The notes under the pieces are model-generated. The model did no database searches. It was not told where the DNA came from and saw only the letters and a program-made list of their open reading frames with translations. The position numbers were made by a program, and so were the translations under genes. A stretch of 64,000 bases of DNA. Source: Herbaspirillum sp. RV1423 (GTDB lineage: Bacteria > Pseudomonadota > Gammaproteobacteria > Burkholderiales > Burkholderiaceae_D). Below are positions 26,295 through 33,730 of this stretch, piece by piece (position 1 is the first letter of the stretch; the number at the start of each line of letters is the position of its first letter). Location of the stretch: NCBI RefSeq assembly GCF_000577615.1, contig NZ_CBXX010000005.1, positions 62,001-126,000 on the forward strand, written 5' to 3'.

Positions 26295-27569
26295 ATGAAG
26301 ATTTCACGCGTCACCGTCACTCCGATCGCATTCAAGGATGCGCCCCTGCTCAACGCCAGCGGCATCCATGAGCCGTACGCCTTGCGCTCCATCATTGAAA
26401 TCGAAACCGACAACGGCCATTTAGGTCTTGGCGAAAGCTACGGCGACGCGCCGGCGCTGGCGGTCCTTGACAAGGTCAAGACGCAACTGATCGGCCTCGA
26501 CCCGTTCAACTTCAACGGCCTGCGCGCCATCGTCAAGGCCATGGTCGCAGGCATGTCGCCGGCCGGCAATGGCGGCGCCGAGCTGGCGCCGGGCTCGCAA
26601 GCAAGCAAGGCAGTCAGCAATGCCTATTCCGCTTTTGAAGTAGCCTTGCTCGACGTCCAGGCGCGCCACCTGAATGTGCCGCTGGTCGACTTGCTGGGCG
26701 GCGCCGTGCGTACCGAGATACCGTTCAGCGCCTACCTGTTCTTCAAGTATGCACAACACATCGACAGCCCTTACGCGCCGGACGCCTGGGGCGAAGCCTT
26801 GAGCGAAGAACAGATCGTCGCCCAGGCGCGCAAGATGATCGACGAGAACGGCTTCCAGAGCATCAAGCTCAAGGCCGGCGCGCTCGAACCGGAACATGAG
26901 GTTGCCTGCATCAAGGCATTGAAGAAGGCTTTTCCGAACGCGCCGCTGCGCATCGACCCCAACGGCAACTGGTCGCTGGAAACTGCGGTGCGCATGGCCG
27001 AACTGCTCGGCGATGACCTGCAATACTACGAGGATCCGACACCGGGGCTGGAAGGCATGGCCGAACTGCATCGCCGCACCGGTTTACCGCTGGCGACCAA
27101 CATGGTGGTGACCGACTTCGACGAGTTCCGCCGCAGCGTCGCCTTGAACAGCGTGCAGATCGTGCTGGCCGACCATCATTACTGGGGCGGCCTGCGCGAC
27201 ACGCAGTTGCTCGCGCTGATGTGCGACACCTTCGGGCTGGGCGTATCGATGCATTCCAATTCCCACCTCGGCATCAGCCTGATGGCGATGTCGCATGTGG
27301 CGGCGGCGGTGCCGAACCTGTCCTACGCCTGCGACACGCATTATCCCTGGCAGGAAGCCGACGAAGAAGTCATCAAGGGCGGCAAGCTGGCGATCCGCAA
27401 CGGTTGTGTCAGCATCACGCGCGCGCCCGGCCTTGGCGTGGAACTAGACCGCGACCAATTGGCCAAGCTGCACGAGTTGTATCTGGGCTGCGGCATCCGG
27501 TCGCGCGACGACGTGCGCCAGATGCGCAAGTACAAACCGGATTGGAAAACTGTCAAACCGCGCTTCTAG
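26295..27569 (+). CDS. gudD: Glucarate dehydratase-type enolase-superfamily enzyme
   Basis: A 424-residue enolase-superfamily acid-sugar dehydratase. The catalytic Lys motif is KLK at 191-193 (FQSIKLKAG). The metal ligands appear as D221 (RIDPNGNW), E246 (YYEDP) and N269 (ATNMVVTDFDEF). The catalytic His is likely H320 in MHSNSHLGIS. This set is that of glucarate dehydratase, which converts D-glucarate or L-idarate to 5-keto-4-deoxyglucarate. It is slightly shorter than E. coli GudD. The partner enzymes (KDG aldolase or dehydratase) are not in the window, so the exact aldarate is uncertain. It is in an operon with the MFS gene. Confidence 0.88.
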   Translation: MKISRVTVTPIAFKDAPLLNASGIHEPYALRSIIEIETDNGHLGLGESYGDAPALAVLDKVKTQLIGLDPFNFNGLRAIVKAMVAGMSPAGNGGAELAPGSQASKAVSNAYSAFEVALLDVQARHLNVPLVDLLGGAVRTEIPFSAYLFFKYAQHIDSPYAPDAWGEALSEEQIVAQARKMIDENGFQSIKLKAGALEPEHEVACIKALKKAFPNAPLRIDPNGNWSLETAVRMAELLGDDLQYYEDPTPGLEGMAELHRRTGLPLATNMVVTDFDEFRRSVALNSVQIVLADHHYWGGLRDTQLLALMCDTFGLGVSMHSNSHLGISLMAMSHVAAAVPNLSYACDTHYPWQEADEEVIKGGKLAIRNGCVSITRAPGLGVELDRDQLAKLHELYLGCGIRSRDDVRQMRKYKPDWKTVKPRF

Positions 27570-27589
27570 GCCGGCGGTCGTTCGTCCGT

Positions 27590-27991
27590 TCAATTGGATG
27601 GCGGAACGGGGCTGTTGACCCGCGGAAGCGGCTGATAGGGTTTGCCGGCAATCCCCAGGTTGGACGGTTCCGCAGGTTTGACGGCAGGGGCAAGGTATCC
27701 GACGACATCCAGTACGCCCCACCAGGCGGGGTCTGCGGTTTTGAACTGAAGCGGCGCAGAGGCGTTCGGCGTTGGTACAACAACATTTGGCGTGCCAAGA
27801 TCGCGCCAGGACGCGCGGTCGCCCCATTTGCCGCTGCTGCGGACGATCTCATCGGGCAGCGGCTTCGCTAGCGGCGTGCCAACCTCGGGCTGTTGCGCGC
27901 TTGCCGGATGGAGCCAACCCGCGCAGCAGGCGGCCAATACAAGCGACTTCAATAACGGGACGACCTTGTCGGTGGTGAATGTAGCGATCAT
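27590..27991 (-). CDS. Small exported protein of unknown function
   Basis: A 133-residue protein with a Sec-type signal sequence (MIATFTTDKVVPLLKSLVLAACCAGWLHPASA, cleavage before QQPEVG). The mature part is Pro-rich (GTPLAKPLPDEIVRSSGKWG, DPAWWGVLDVVGYLAPAVKP, PLPRVNSPVPPSN). The start at 27991 has GGAGAG about eight bases upstream; ATG 28006 is an alternative. A Cys pair sits just ahead of the cleavage site (AACCAGW), so lipoprotein processing is conceivable, although no clean lipobox follows. I recognise no family. It lies downstream of the phosphorylase-like gene on the same strand. Confidence 0.6.
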   Translation of the reverse strand: MIATFTTDKVVPLLKSLVLAACCAGWLHPASAQQPEVGTPLAKPLPDEIVRSSGKWGDRASWRDLGTPNVVVPTPNASAPLQFKTADPAWWGVLDVVGYLAPAVKPAEPSNLGIAGKPYQPLPRVNSPVPPSN

Positions 27992-28106
27992 GTCCAGACT
28001 CTCCATGAAATTGTCTGGACAATCAGACGAAGAATCCGCGCCAGGGTTCGCTGGGGGACATTGATTGCAACTAATGCCGGCAAATGTTCGCAAAACTTCT
28101 AATTAA

Positions 28107-29153
28107 TCATCGATGGTTTTGCTGGTCTCGCCGCTGGCGCCAGGCTTCCAGAAAAGCCAGCGTCACGCTCGCCTCATTGCTTTCAGCCAGCCCGCTGCTG
28201 AAAAAAGCGCCGACATCCGTGAAATCGTTGCCGCCCGCCAGGTCGGACAAGCTGCGAAACGCGATGAAAGGCACGCGGTTGGCATAAGCAACTTGGGCGA
28301 AGGCGGCCGTTTCCATATCGACAAGCTGCGCCTGGATGGTTTCATGCAGATAAGCGCGGTAACCCGGATTGGCCAGAAAAGCCGTTCCGGAAACGCCGCG
28401 TCCGCCGACGGTCAGCATCGGCTGCGTGCTGACGCACAACGCCGGATTTTTCGGACCGCATTTGGCCAGCGCCGGTCGCAAGGTGCGCGCCAATGCCAGC
28501 ATCTCCGCATCGGCCTCGAAATCGAAACGGAATTCGCCCTGCGGCGCGTTGCCGCCATTCATGACAAAACTGTCGCGCATGAACAGGCCGCTGCTGACCG
28601 GACCGGCGGCCGTTTCGAACCTGAAGTCCGGCCGGGCCTTGCCGTCATGCGTTGCCAGTCTGAGTCCCAGGCAACCGACATCCGCCGCCGCACCGCACGG
28701 CCCCGGCACGCTGCCGTCGCCGTTCCAATAGACTTCCATCGGCATGGCCCAGCGCTCCGGCACGATCACATCGCCGACATGGTGATCCGGATCGACGCCG
28801 CCGGCGATACCGCTCATCAGCAGGCGCTCCACATGGAAGTGATCCAGCATCAATTGCGTGACCATGGTGGCATTGACCATGCTGACGCCGCTCAGCACGA
28901 TGACCACCGGATTGCCGCGCAAGATGCCGGTGGTGAAGCGATTGCCGTTGATGCGCCAATCGCGTTTTTTCTGCGTCTGTTCAAGCAGTATGTCCGCTTC
29001 GGCGCCGAATGCGGAAACGATGCCGATGCGCGGCCGGCATTCGCTGAGGCAGCGTTTCTTTTCAGCCTGGGCCGCGCCGGTTGCGGTCAGCAGCAGAGCA
29101 CCGGCCAGCAGCGTGCAGGCCAATTTCTTCAGGTGGGAAATGAGGGCAGGCAA
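28107..29153 (-). CDS. Exported nucleoside phosphorylase-superfamily protein (MTAN-like)
   Basis: About 348 residues. Upstream of the start the frame stays open into the end of nasA, but no ATG is well placed; TTG 29153 follows AAAGGA and leads into a signal-like sequence (LKKLACTLLAGALLLTATGAAQA). The body has phosphorylase-superfamily motifs: IGIVSAFGAEADILL, VVIVLSGVSMVNATMVTQLML, SGIAGGVDPDHHVGDVIVPERW, and near the end LVDMETAAFAQVAYANRVPFIAFRSLSDLAGG, with the VDMEtA ribose-site glutamate and the RSxSD aspartate. Known members cleave methylthioadenosine, adenosylhomocysteine or nucleosides. Export to the periplasm would point to salvage of external nucleosides (inference). It follows nasA by 85 bases. 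Confidence 0.8.
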   Translation of the reverse strand: MPALISHLKKLACTLLAGALLLTATGAAQAEKKRCLSECRPRIGIVSAFGAEADILLEQTQKKRDWRINGNRFTTGILRGNPVVIVLSGVSMVNATMVTQLMLDHFHVERLLMSGIAGGVDPDHHVGDVIVPERWAMPMEVYWNGDGSVPGPCGAAADVGCLGLRLATHDGKARPDFRFETAAGPVSSGLFMRDSFVMNGGNAPQGEFRFDFEADAEMLALARTLRPALAKCGPKNPALCVSTQPMLTVGGRGVSGTAFLANPGYRAYLHETIQAQLVDMETAAFAQVAYANRVPFIAFRSLSDLAGGNDFTDVGAFFSSGLAESNEASVTLAFLEAWRQRRDQQNHR

Positions 29154-29238
29154 GGGCGATCCTTTCGCAGCAGGAGCAAGAAGCGCAAAGGATGCCGAAT
29201 AATGAAGAATTTCGCCAGCGTTTATTCGCGCGGATACG

Positions 29239-31977
29239 TCAGGCGGTTTCCGCCGCATGCGTCTCCACCAACAGCTTCTTGATCTCCGGCACGCAGGAGC
29301 CGCAATTGCCGCCGGCTTTGAGGCAGCCAGTGACTTCGGCGACCGTCTTCAAGCCTTTTTCACGCACCGTATTGCAGATGGTGTTGCGGCCCACGCCGAA
29401 GCAGGAGCAGACGGTCGGACCGGTGTCGGCGCCTTTTTCGATGGGTTGGCCAATCAGCAGGCCGACGCGGTCGGCTTCCTCCAGTTGCTCCTTGTCGAAC
29501 AGGCCCGCCAGCCAGGCGCGCGAGGGTAGGTCGGGGCGTGTCGACATGAAGAGGCACATGTCGATGCGGTCATTGTCGATATGCACGGCGCGGTAGACGC
29601 CTGCGGTGCGGTCTTCATATTCGAGCCAGTCGGCGTCGATGTCGTGCACGCCGAGCAGCGTGCGTGCCCAGGCGCTGTGGTCATTGACGACGTTGCGGCC
29701 GGCCAGTTCGTAGCGGGCGAAGTCGCGGCCCTGGATGCGCGTCCAGTGCGTGATGGCGTCGAGCGTCAACGCTTTGCGGCTGAGGATGAAGCCGTGCCAG
29801 GACACGCCGAATTCTTCGATGTTGACCGGCGTGTGCTTGAACTCCGGTTCGCCCGAAACGGGATCGACCACCGGATTCACCAATGCGCCGACGCGCGCGT
29901 CCGAGGCGGTCTGGTTGTTCCAGTGGATCGGCACGAACACGCTGCCGCGCGCGATGCCGCCGCTGTGCTGCACGCGCGCCACCATCGCGCCCCAGCGCGA
30001 GCTGATGCGCGCCAGGCTGCCTTCGCGCACGCCGTAGCGTAGCGCATCTTGCGGGTGCATGTCGACGAAGGATTCCGGAACGTGGTCGGCCAGCCGCGCC
30101 GATTTGCCGGTGCGCGTCATGGTGTGCCACTGGTCGCGCACGCGGCCGGTGTTGAGCACCAGCGGAAACTCTTCATCGGGCAGATGCGCAGGACCGCGCG
30201 GCGGTGTAGGCACGAAGCGCGCCTTGCCGTCGGGATGCGCGTAGCAGCGGTCGCCGAACAGGCGAGCTGTACCGGCGATCTGCGCGTCGGTTGTGCGCGT
30301 TGCCGGCCACTGGATCGGTTGCAGTGCATCGAATTGCCGTTTGTCCATGCCGGTCAGGCCGTCCAGATTGAACATGCGCATGCTGTTGCCGGCGATCTGC
30401 GGCGGGCCGTTGCGATAAGCGCTCAGGCGCGCGTGTTCGTCGAAAATTTCATGTACGCCGGCAAAATCGAAACCGCGGTAGCCCATGCGTTTGGCGACGT
30501 CGCAGATCACTTGCCAGTCGCCACGCGCTTCGCCGGGGGCGGACAGAAAGGGCCGCTGGCGCGAGATGCGGCGCTCCGAATTGGTGACCGTGCCATCCTT
30601 TTCGCCCCAGCCCAGCGCCGGCAGCAGGATATGCGCGAAGGCATTGGTGTCGGTGTTTTCGATGATGTCGGAAGAAACCACCAGTTCGCATTGGGACAGC
30701 GCGCGCCGGACCACATTGGCATCCGGCAGGCTGACCATGGGATTGGTCGCCATGATCCAGACCGCCTTGATCCGGCCGGCTTCAATGGCGTTGAACAGGT
30801 CGACCGCTTTCAGGCCGGGACGGTCGGCAATGCGCGGCGAATCCCAGAAGGTTTGCACGGTGTCGCGGTGCAGGGCATTGTCGAGATCCATGTGCGCGGC
30901 CAGCATGTTGGCCAGGCCGCCGACTTCGCGTCCGCCCATGGCGTTGGGCTGGCCGGTGATCGAAAACGGTCCCATGCCGGGCTTGCCGATGCGGCCGCTG
31001 ATCAGGTGGCAGTTGATGATGCTGTTGACCTTGTCGGTGCCGGCGCTGGACTGGTTGACGCCCATCGAGAACGCCGTGATGACTTTTTCGGTATCGGCGA
31101 ACAGTTGGTAAAAGGCCAGCAGATCGTCGATATCGATCTTGCAGATGCGCGCGACTTCCTGCGGGTCGGCGCAATCGGCGTCGGCAACCGCCAGCGCCTC
31201 ACCGAGGCCGGCAGTGTGCGCATCGACGAACGCGTTGTCGCGCGCGCCGCGATGCGCCAGGAAGCTCATCAGGCCGTTGAACAGCCAGACGTCGGTGCCG
31301 GCCTTGACCGGCAAATGCAGGTCGGCCAGTTCGCAGGTGGCGGTGCGGCGCGGATCGATGACGATCAGTTTCATCCCGGGCCGGTTTTCCCTGGCCTTGG
31401 CAATCCGTTGAAAAAGAATGGGATGGCACCATGCCGTATTGGAGCCGACCAGGACCACCATGTCGGCCTGTTCCAGGTCGTCGTAGCAGATCGGCACCAG
31501 GTCTTCGCCGAAGGCGCGCTTGTGGCCGGCCACGGCCGACGACATGCACAGGCGCGAGTTGGTGTCGATGTTGGCGCTGCCGATGTAGCCTTTCATCAGC
31601 TTGTTGGCGATGTAATAATCCTCGGTCAGCAACTGGCCGGAGACATACAGCGCCACCGCATCGGGGCCATGCCGGTCGATGATGCCGCGCAAGCCGCCCG
31701 CCACCTTGTCGAGCGCGGCGTCCCAGCTCACGCGCTGCAGGTTGCCGCCGGCGTCGCGCATCTTGGGATGCAGCAGGCGGCCGTCGAGATCGACGGTTTC
31801 GCCGAGCGCCGATCCCTTCACGCACAGGCGGCCCTTGTTGGCCGGATGCAGTTCGTCGCCGGCAATGGCAATCGCGCCGTCGGCCTGCAAGGAAGCGCGC
31901 ACGCCGCAACCGACGCCGCAATACGGGCAGGTGGTCTTGGTGCCGGGGACGGAGAGCGGAGCTTGGGATAGATTCAC
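29239..31977 (-). CDS. nasA: Assimilatory nitrate reductase catalytic subunit NasA
   Basis: A 912-residue molybdopterin enzyme that reduces nitrate to nitrite in the cytoplasm. An N-terminal [4Fe-4S] site is formed by C17, C20, C24 and C52 (CPYCGVGCGV ... GRLCVKG). Molybdopterin domains follow (SRLCMSSAVAGHKRAFG, ADMVVLVGSNTAWCHPI, VIDPRRTAT, MGVNQSSAGTDKVNSIINCHLISGRIGKPGMGPFSITGQPNAMGGREVGGL). A C-terminal BFD-like [2Fe-2S] domain has C857-x-C859 and C892-x2-C895, as in Klebsiella-type NasA, where it receives electrons. There is no Tat signal, consistent with a cytoplasmic enzyme. It is the last nitrogen gene of the operon and depends on molybdenum supplied through the mod genes. Confidence 0.95.
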   Translation of the reverse strand: MNLSQAPLSVPGTKTTCPYCGVGCGVRASLQADGAIAIAGDELHPANKGRLCVKGSALGETVDLDGRLLHPKMRDAGGNLQRVSWDAALDKVAGGLRGIIDRHGPDAVALYVSGQLLTEDYYIANKLMKGYIGSANIDTNSRLCMSSAVAGHKRAFGEDLVPICYDDLEQADMVVLVGSNTAWCHPILFQRIAKARENRPGMKLIVIDPRRTATCELADLHLPVKAGTDVWLFNGLMSFLAHRGARDNAFVDAHTAGLGEALAVADADCADPQEVARICKIDIDDLLAFYQLFADTEKVITAFSMGVNQSSAGTDKVNSIINCHLISGRIGKPGMGPFSITGQPNAMGGREVGGLANMLAAHMDLDNALHRDTVQTFWDSPRIADRPGLKAVDLFNAIEAGRIKAVWIMATNPMVSLPDANVVRRALSQCELVVSSDIIENTDTNAFAHILLPALGWGEKDGTVTNSERRISRQRPFLSAPGEARGDWQVICDVAKRMGYRGFDFAGVHEIFDEHARLSAYRNGPPQIAGNSMRMFNLDGLTGMDKRQFDALQPIQWPATRTTDAQIAGTARLFGDRCYAHPDGKARFVPTPPRGPAHLPDEEFPLVLNTGRVRDQWHTMTRTGKSARLADHVPESFVDMHPQDALRYGVREGSLARISSRWGAMVARVQHSGGIARGSVFVPIHWNNQTASDARVGALVNPVVDPVSGEPEFKHTPVNIEEFGVSWHGFILSRKALTLDAITHWTRIQGRDFARYELAGRNVVNDHSAWARTLLGVHDIDADWLEYEDRTAGVYRAVHIDNDRIDMCLFMSTRPDLPSRAWLAGLFDKEQLEEADRVGLLIGQPIEKGADTGPTVCSCFGVGRNTICNTVREKGLKTVAEVTGCLKAGGNCGSCVPEIKKLLVETHAAETA

Positions 31978-31990
31978 GATGGTTTCCTGA

Positions 31991-33244
31991 TCAGGCTGCC
32001 TTGGTGGGATTGCACAGCGCCTGGCCGAACAGCAATTGATGACGGATGGCGGAGATGTCGCCGCCTTTCTGGATCAGGTCGAAATACCACGGGCCGTCCT
32101 TGACGTCGCCGTACAGCACAGCCCCGATCAGCCGGCTGCCCTTGAGCACCAGCCGTTTGTAGATGCCGCGGCGCGGATCGCGCAGCACCAGGTCTTCGGT
32201 GTCTTCGGCGCCGATGAAATCGCCGGCGGAATACAGGTCGACGCCGGTGACCTTGAGTTTGGTCGCGGTCGCCTGCTGTATGTAGCGGCGATGTCCGGCG
32301 CCGGCCAGATGGGCGCCGCACACGCGCGCCTGATCCCAGATCGGTGCGACCAGGCCGAAGGTGGCCTGGCGATGCTGCACGCATTCGCCGACGGCATAGA
32401 TGCGCGGGTCGTAGGTTTGCAGCGTGTCGTCGACCACGATGGCGCGATCGCAATGCAGGCCGGCGTCTTTGGCCAGGCCGATATTGGGACGCACGCCGGC
32501 GGTCATGACAACCAGATCGGCGGGGATTTCAGCGCCGTCTTTGAAACGCACGGCCGTGACGCGGTCGGCGCCGACGATTTCTTCCGTCTGTGCATTGAGC
32601 AGGAAGCGCAAGCCTTTCATTTCCAGCGCTTTTTTGAGCAAGGCCGCGGCGGGCTTGTCCAGTTGCTGGTTCATGAGGCTGTCGGTGACATGCACCACGG
32701 TCACGTCCATGCCCTGGCGCAGCAGGCCGTTGGCGGCTTCCAGGCCGAGCAGGCCGCCGCCGATCACCACCGCGTGGCGGTGGTTGCGTGCGGCGTCGAG
32801 CATGGCGTTGACATCCTGGATATCGCGGAAGGCGATCACGCCCGGCAACGCATGCCCCGGCACCGGGATGATGAAAGGCTTGGAGCCGGTCGCCAGCAGC
32901 AGGCGGTCGTAGCGGATTTCGACGCCGGCCTGCGATCGCACGATGCGGCGGCGACGGTCGATTTTTTCGATCGGATCGCCGGCGTGCAGCGTGATGTTGT
33001 TTTGCGCGTACCACTCATGCGTGTTGAGCATGATGTCGGCGATGCTCTTGTCGCCTGCCAGCACCGGCGACAGCAGGATGCGGTTGTAGTTGCCGTGCGG
33101 TTCGGCGCCGAACACGGTGATGTCGTACAGATCCGGCGCCAGCTTCAGCAATTCTTCCACCGTGCGCATGCCGGCCATGCCGTTGCCGATCACGACCAGC
33201 GACGGTTTTGTTGAAGAATCGACAGGAGCCGGAACGATTGTCAT
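31991..33244 (-). CDS. NAD(P)H:FAD oxidoreductase serving nitrate reductase
   Basis: A 417-residue pyridine nucleotide-disulfide oxidoreductase that matches the N-terminal half of NirB. It has FAD-binding VVIGNGMAGMRTVEELL at residues about 16-32, LLLATGSKPFIIPVPG, an NAD-binding VVIGGGLLGLEAANGL, and DDTLQTYDPRIYAVGECVQHR for the flavin. It lacks the BFD and siroheme domains of NirB. In Klebsiella NasC and related systems such a protein passes electrons from NADH to NasA, and it lies 13 bases upstream of nasA. The start at 33244 overlaps the nirD stop by four bases (ATGA). A longer upstream frame was rejected because it overlaps nirD. Confidence 0.9.
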   Translation of the reverse strand: MTIVPAPVDSSTKPSLVVIGNGMAGMRTVEELLKLAPDLYDITVFGAEPHGNYNRILLSPVLAGDKSIADIMLNTHEWYAQNNITLHAGDPIEKIDRRRRIVRSQAGVEIRYDRLLLATGSKPFIIPVPGHALPGVIAFRDIQDVNAMLDAARNHRHAVVIGGGLLGLEAANGLLRQGMDVTVVHVTDSLMNQQLDKPAAALLKKALEMKGLRFLLNAQTEEIVGADRVTAVRFKDGAEIPADLVVMTAGVRPNIGLAKDAGLHCDRAIVVDDTLQTYDPRIYAVGECVQHRQATFGLVAPIWDQARVCGAHLAGAGHRRYIQQATATKLKVTGVDLYSAGDFIGAEDTEDLVLRDPRRGIYKRLVLKGSRLIGAVLYGDVKDGPWYFDLIQKGGDISAIRHQLLFGQALCNPTKAA

Positions 33245-33597
33245 GCGGCCACCCACACCTTGCCGCCGTCGACGCGCGCCGGATAGGCGCTGACCGAGTG
33301 TTCCGGGGCTTCCAGGCATTCGCCGGTCTGCAGGTCAAAATGCTGTTTGTAAATCGGCGAGGCGACCACGACGCGTTCGCCGATGCTGCCGACCAGGCCG
33401 CGCGACAGCACCGAGGCTTCCGCGTTGGGATCGTAGTTGCCGATGGCGAACACGCGCGTTTCATTCCGGCTGCCGTCGATGACGTGGAATACCGCCACCT
33501 GTTCGCCGTTGATCAGCGCGCAGACGCCGGTATTGGGCACGATGTCGGCGATGTCGCAGACTTCGATCCAGTGTTCAATTTGTCGGTCGCTGTGCAT
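33241..33597 (-). CDS. nirD: Nitrite reductase small subunit NirD
   Basis: A 118-residue Rieske-fold small subunit of the NADH-dependent assimilatory nitrite reductase. It begins MHSDRQIEHWIEVCDIADIVPNTGVCALINGEQVAVFHV with AAGGAGAA upstream, and contains SRGLVGSIGERVVVASPIYKQHFDLQTGECLE. The Rieske Cys-His pairs are not conserved, as in other NirD proteins, so it carries no cluster. It is separated from nirB by a 133-base gap with a repeat pair and is translationally coupled to the FAD oxidoreductase. Confidence 0.94.
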   Translation of the reverse strand: MHSDRQIEHWIEVCDIADIVPNTGVCALINGEQVAVFHVIDGSRNETRVFAIGNYDPNAEASVLSRGLVGSIGERVVVASPIYKQHFDLQTGECLEAPEHSVSAYPARVDGGKVWVAA

Positions 33598-33624
33598 GTG
33601 TTTCTCCTTCATCTATCCATCCCC

Positions 33625-33721
33625 GTCGTCCTGACGAAAGTCAGGACCCAGTGCCGTGTCTTCGATCAACCTGCATTGCGTGTATTCAACGCCGCTGGGT
33701 TCTGACTTTCGTCAGAACGAC
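33625..33721. repeat. REP-like inverted pair (REPIN-type) between nirB and nirD
   Basis: Two 27-base arms, at 33625-33651 and 33695-33721, are reverse complements at 25 of 27 positions and are separated by 43 bases. Each arm holds its own small hairpin (CCTGAC/GTCAGG or TCTGAC/GTCAGA around GAAA/TTTC). The core resembles dispersed extragenic palindromes common in proteobacterial genomes. In the transcript the arms could form a long stem that affects the nirB-nirD message ratio. Confidence 0.8.
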
Positions 33722-33730
33722 AGGCAATTT

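Noticed and set aside
30049-31971. 640-codon open frame antisense to nasA
   Set aside because: nasA has complete molybdopterin and cluster motifs; the antisense translation shows no family and a shadow-like composition.
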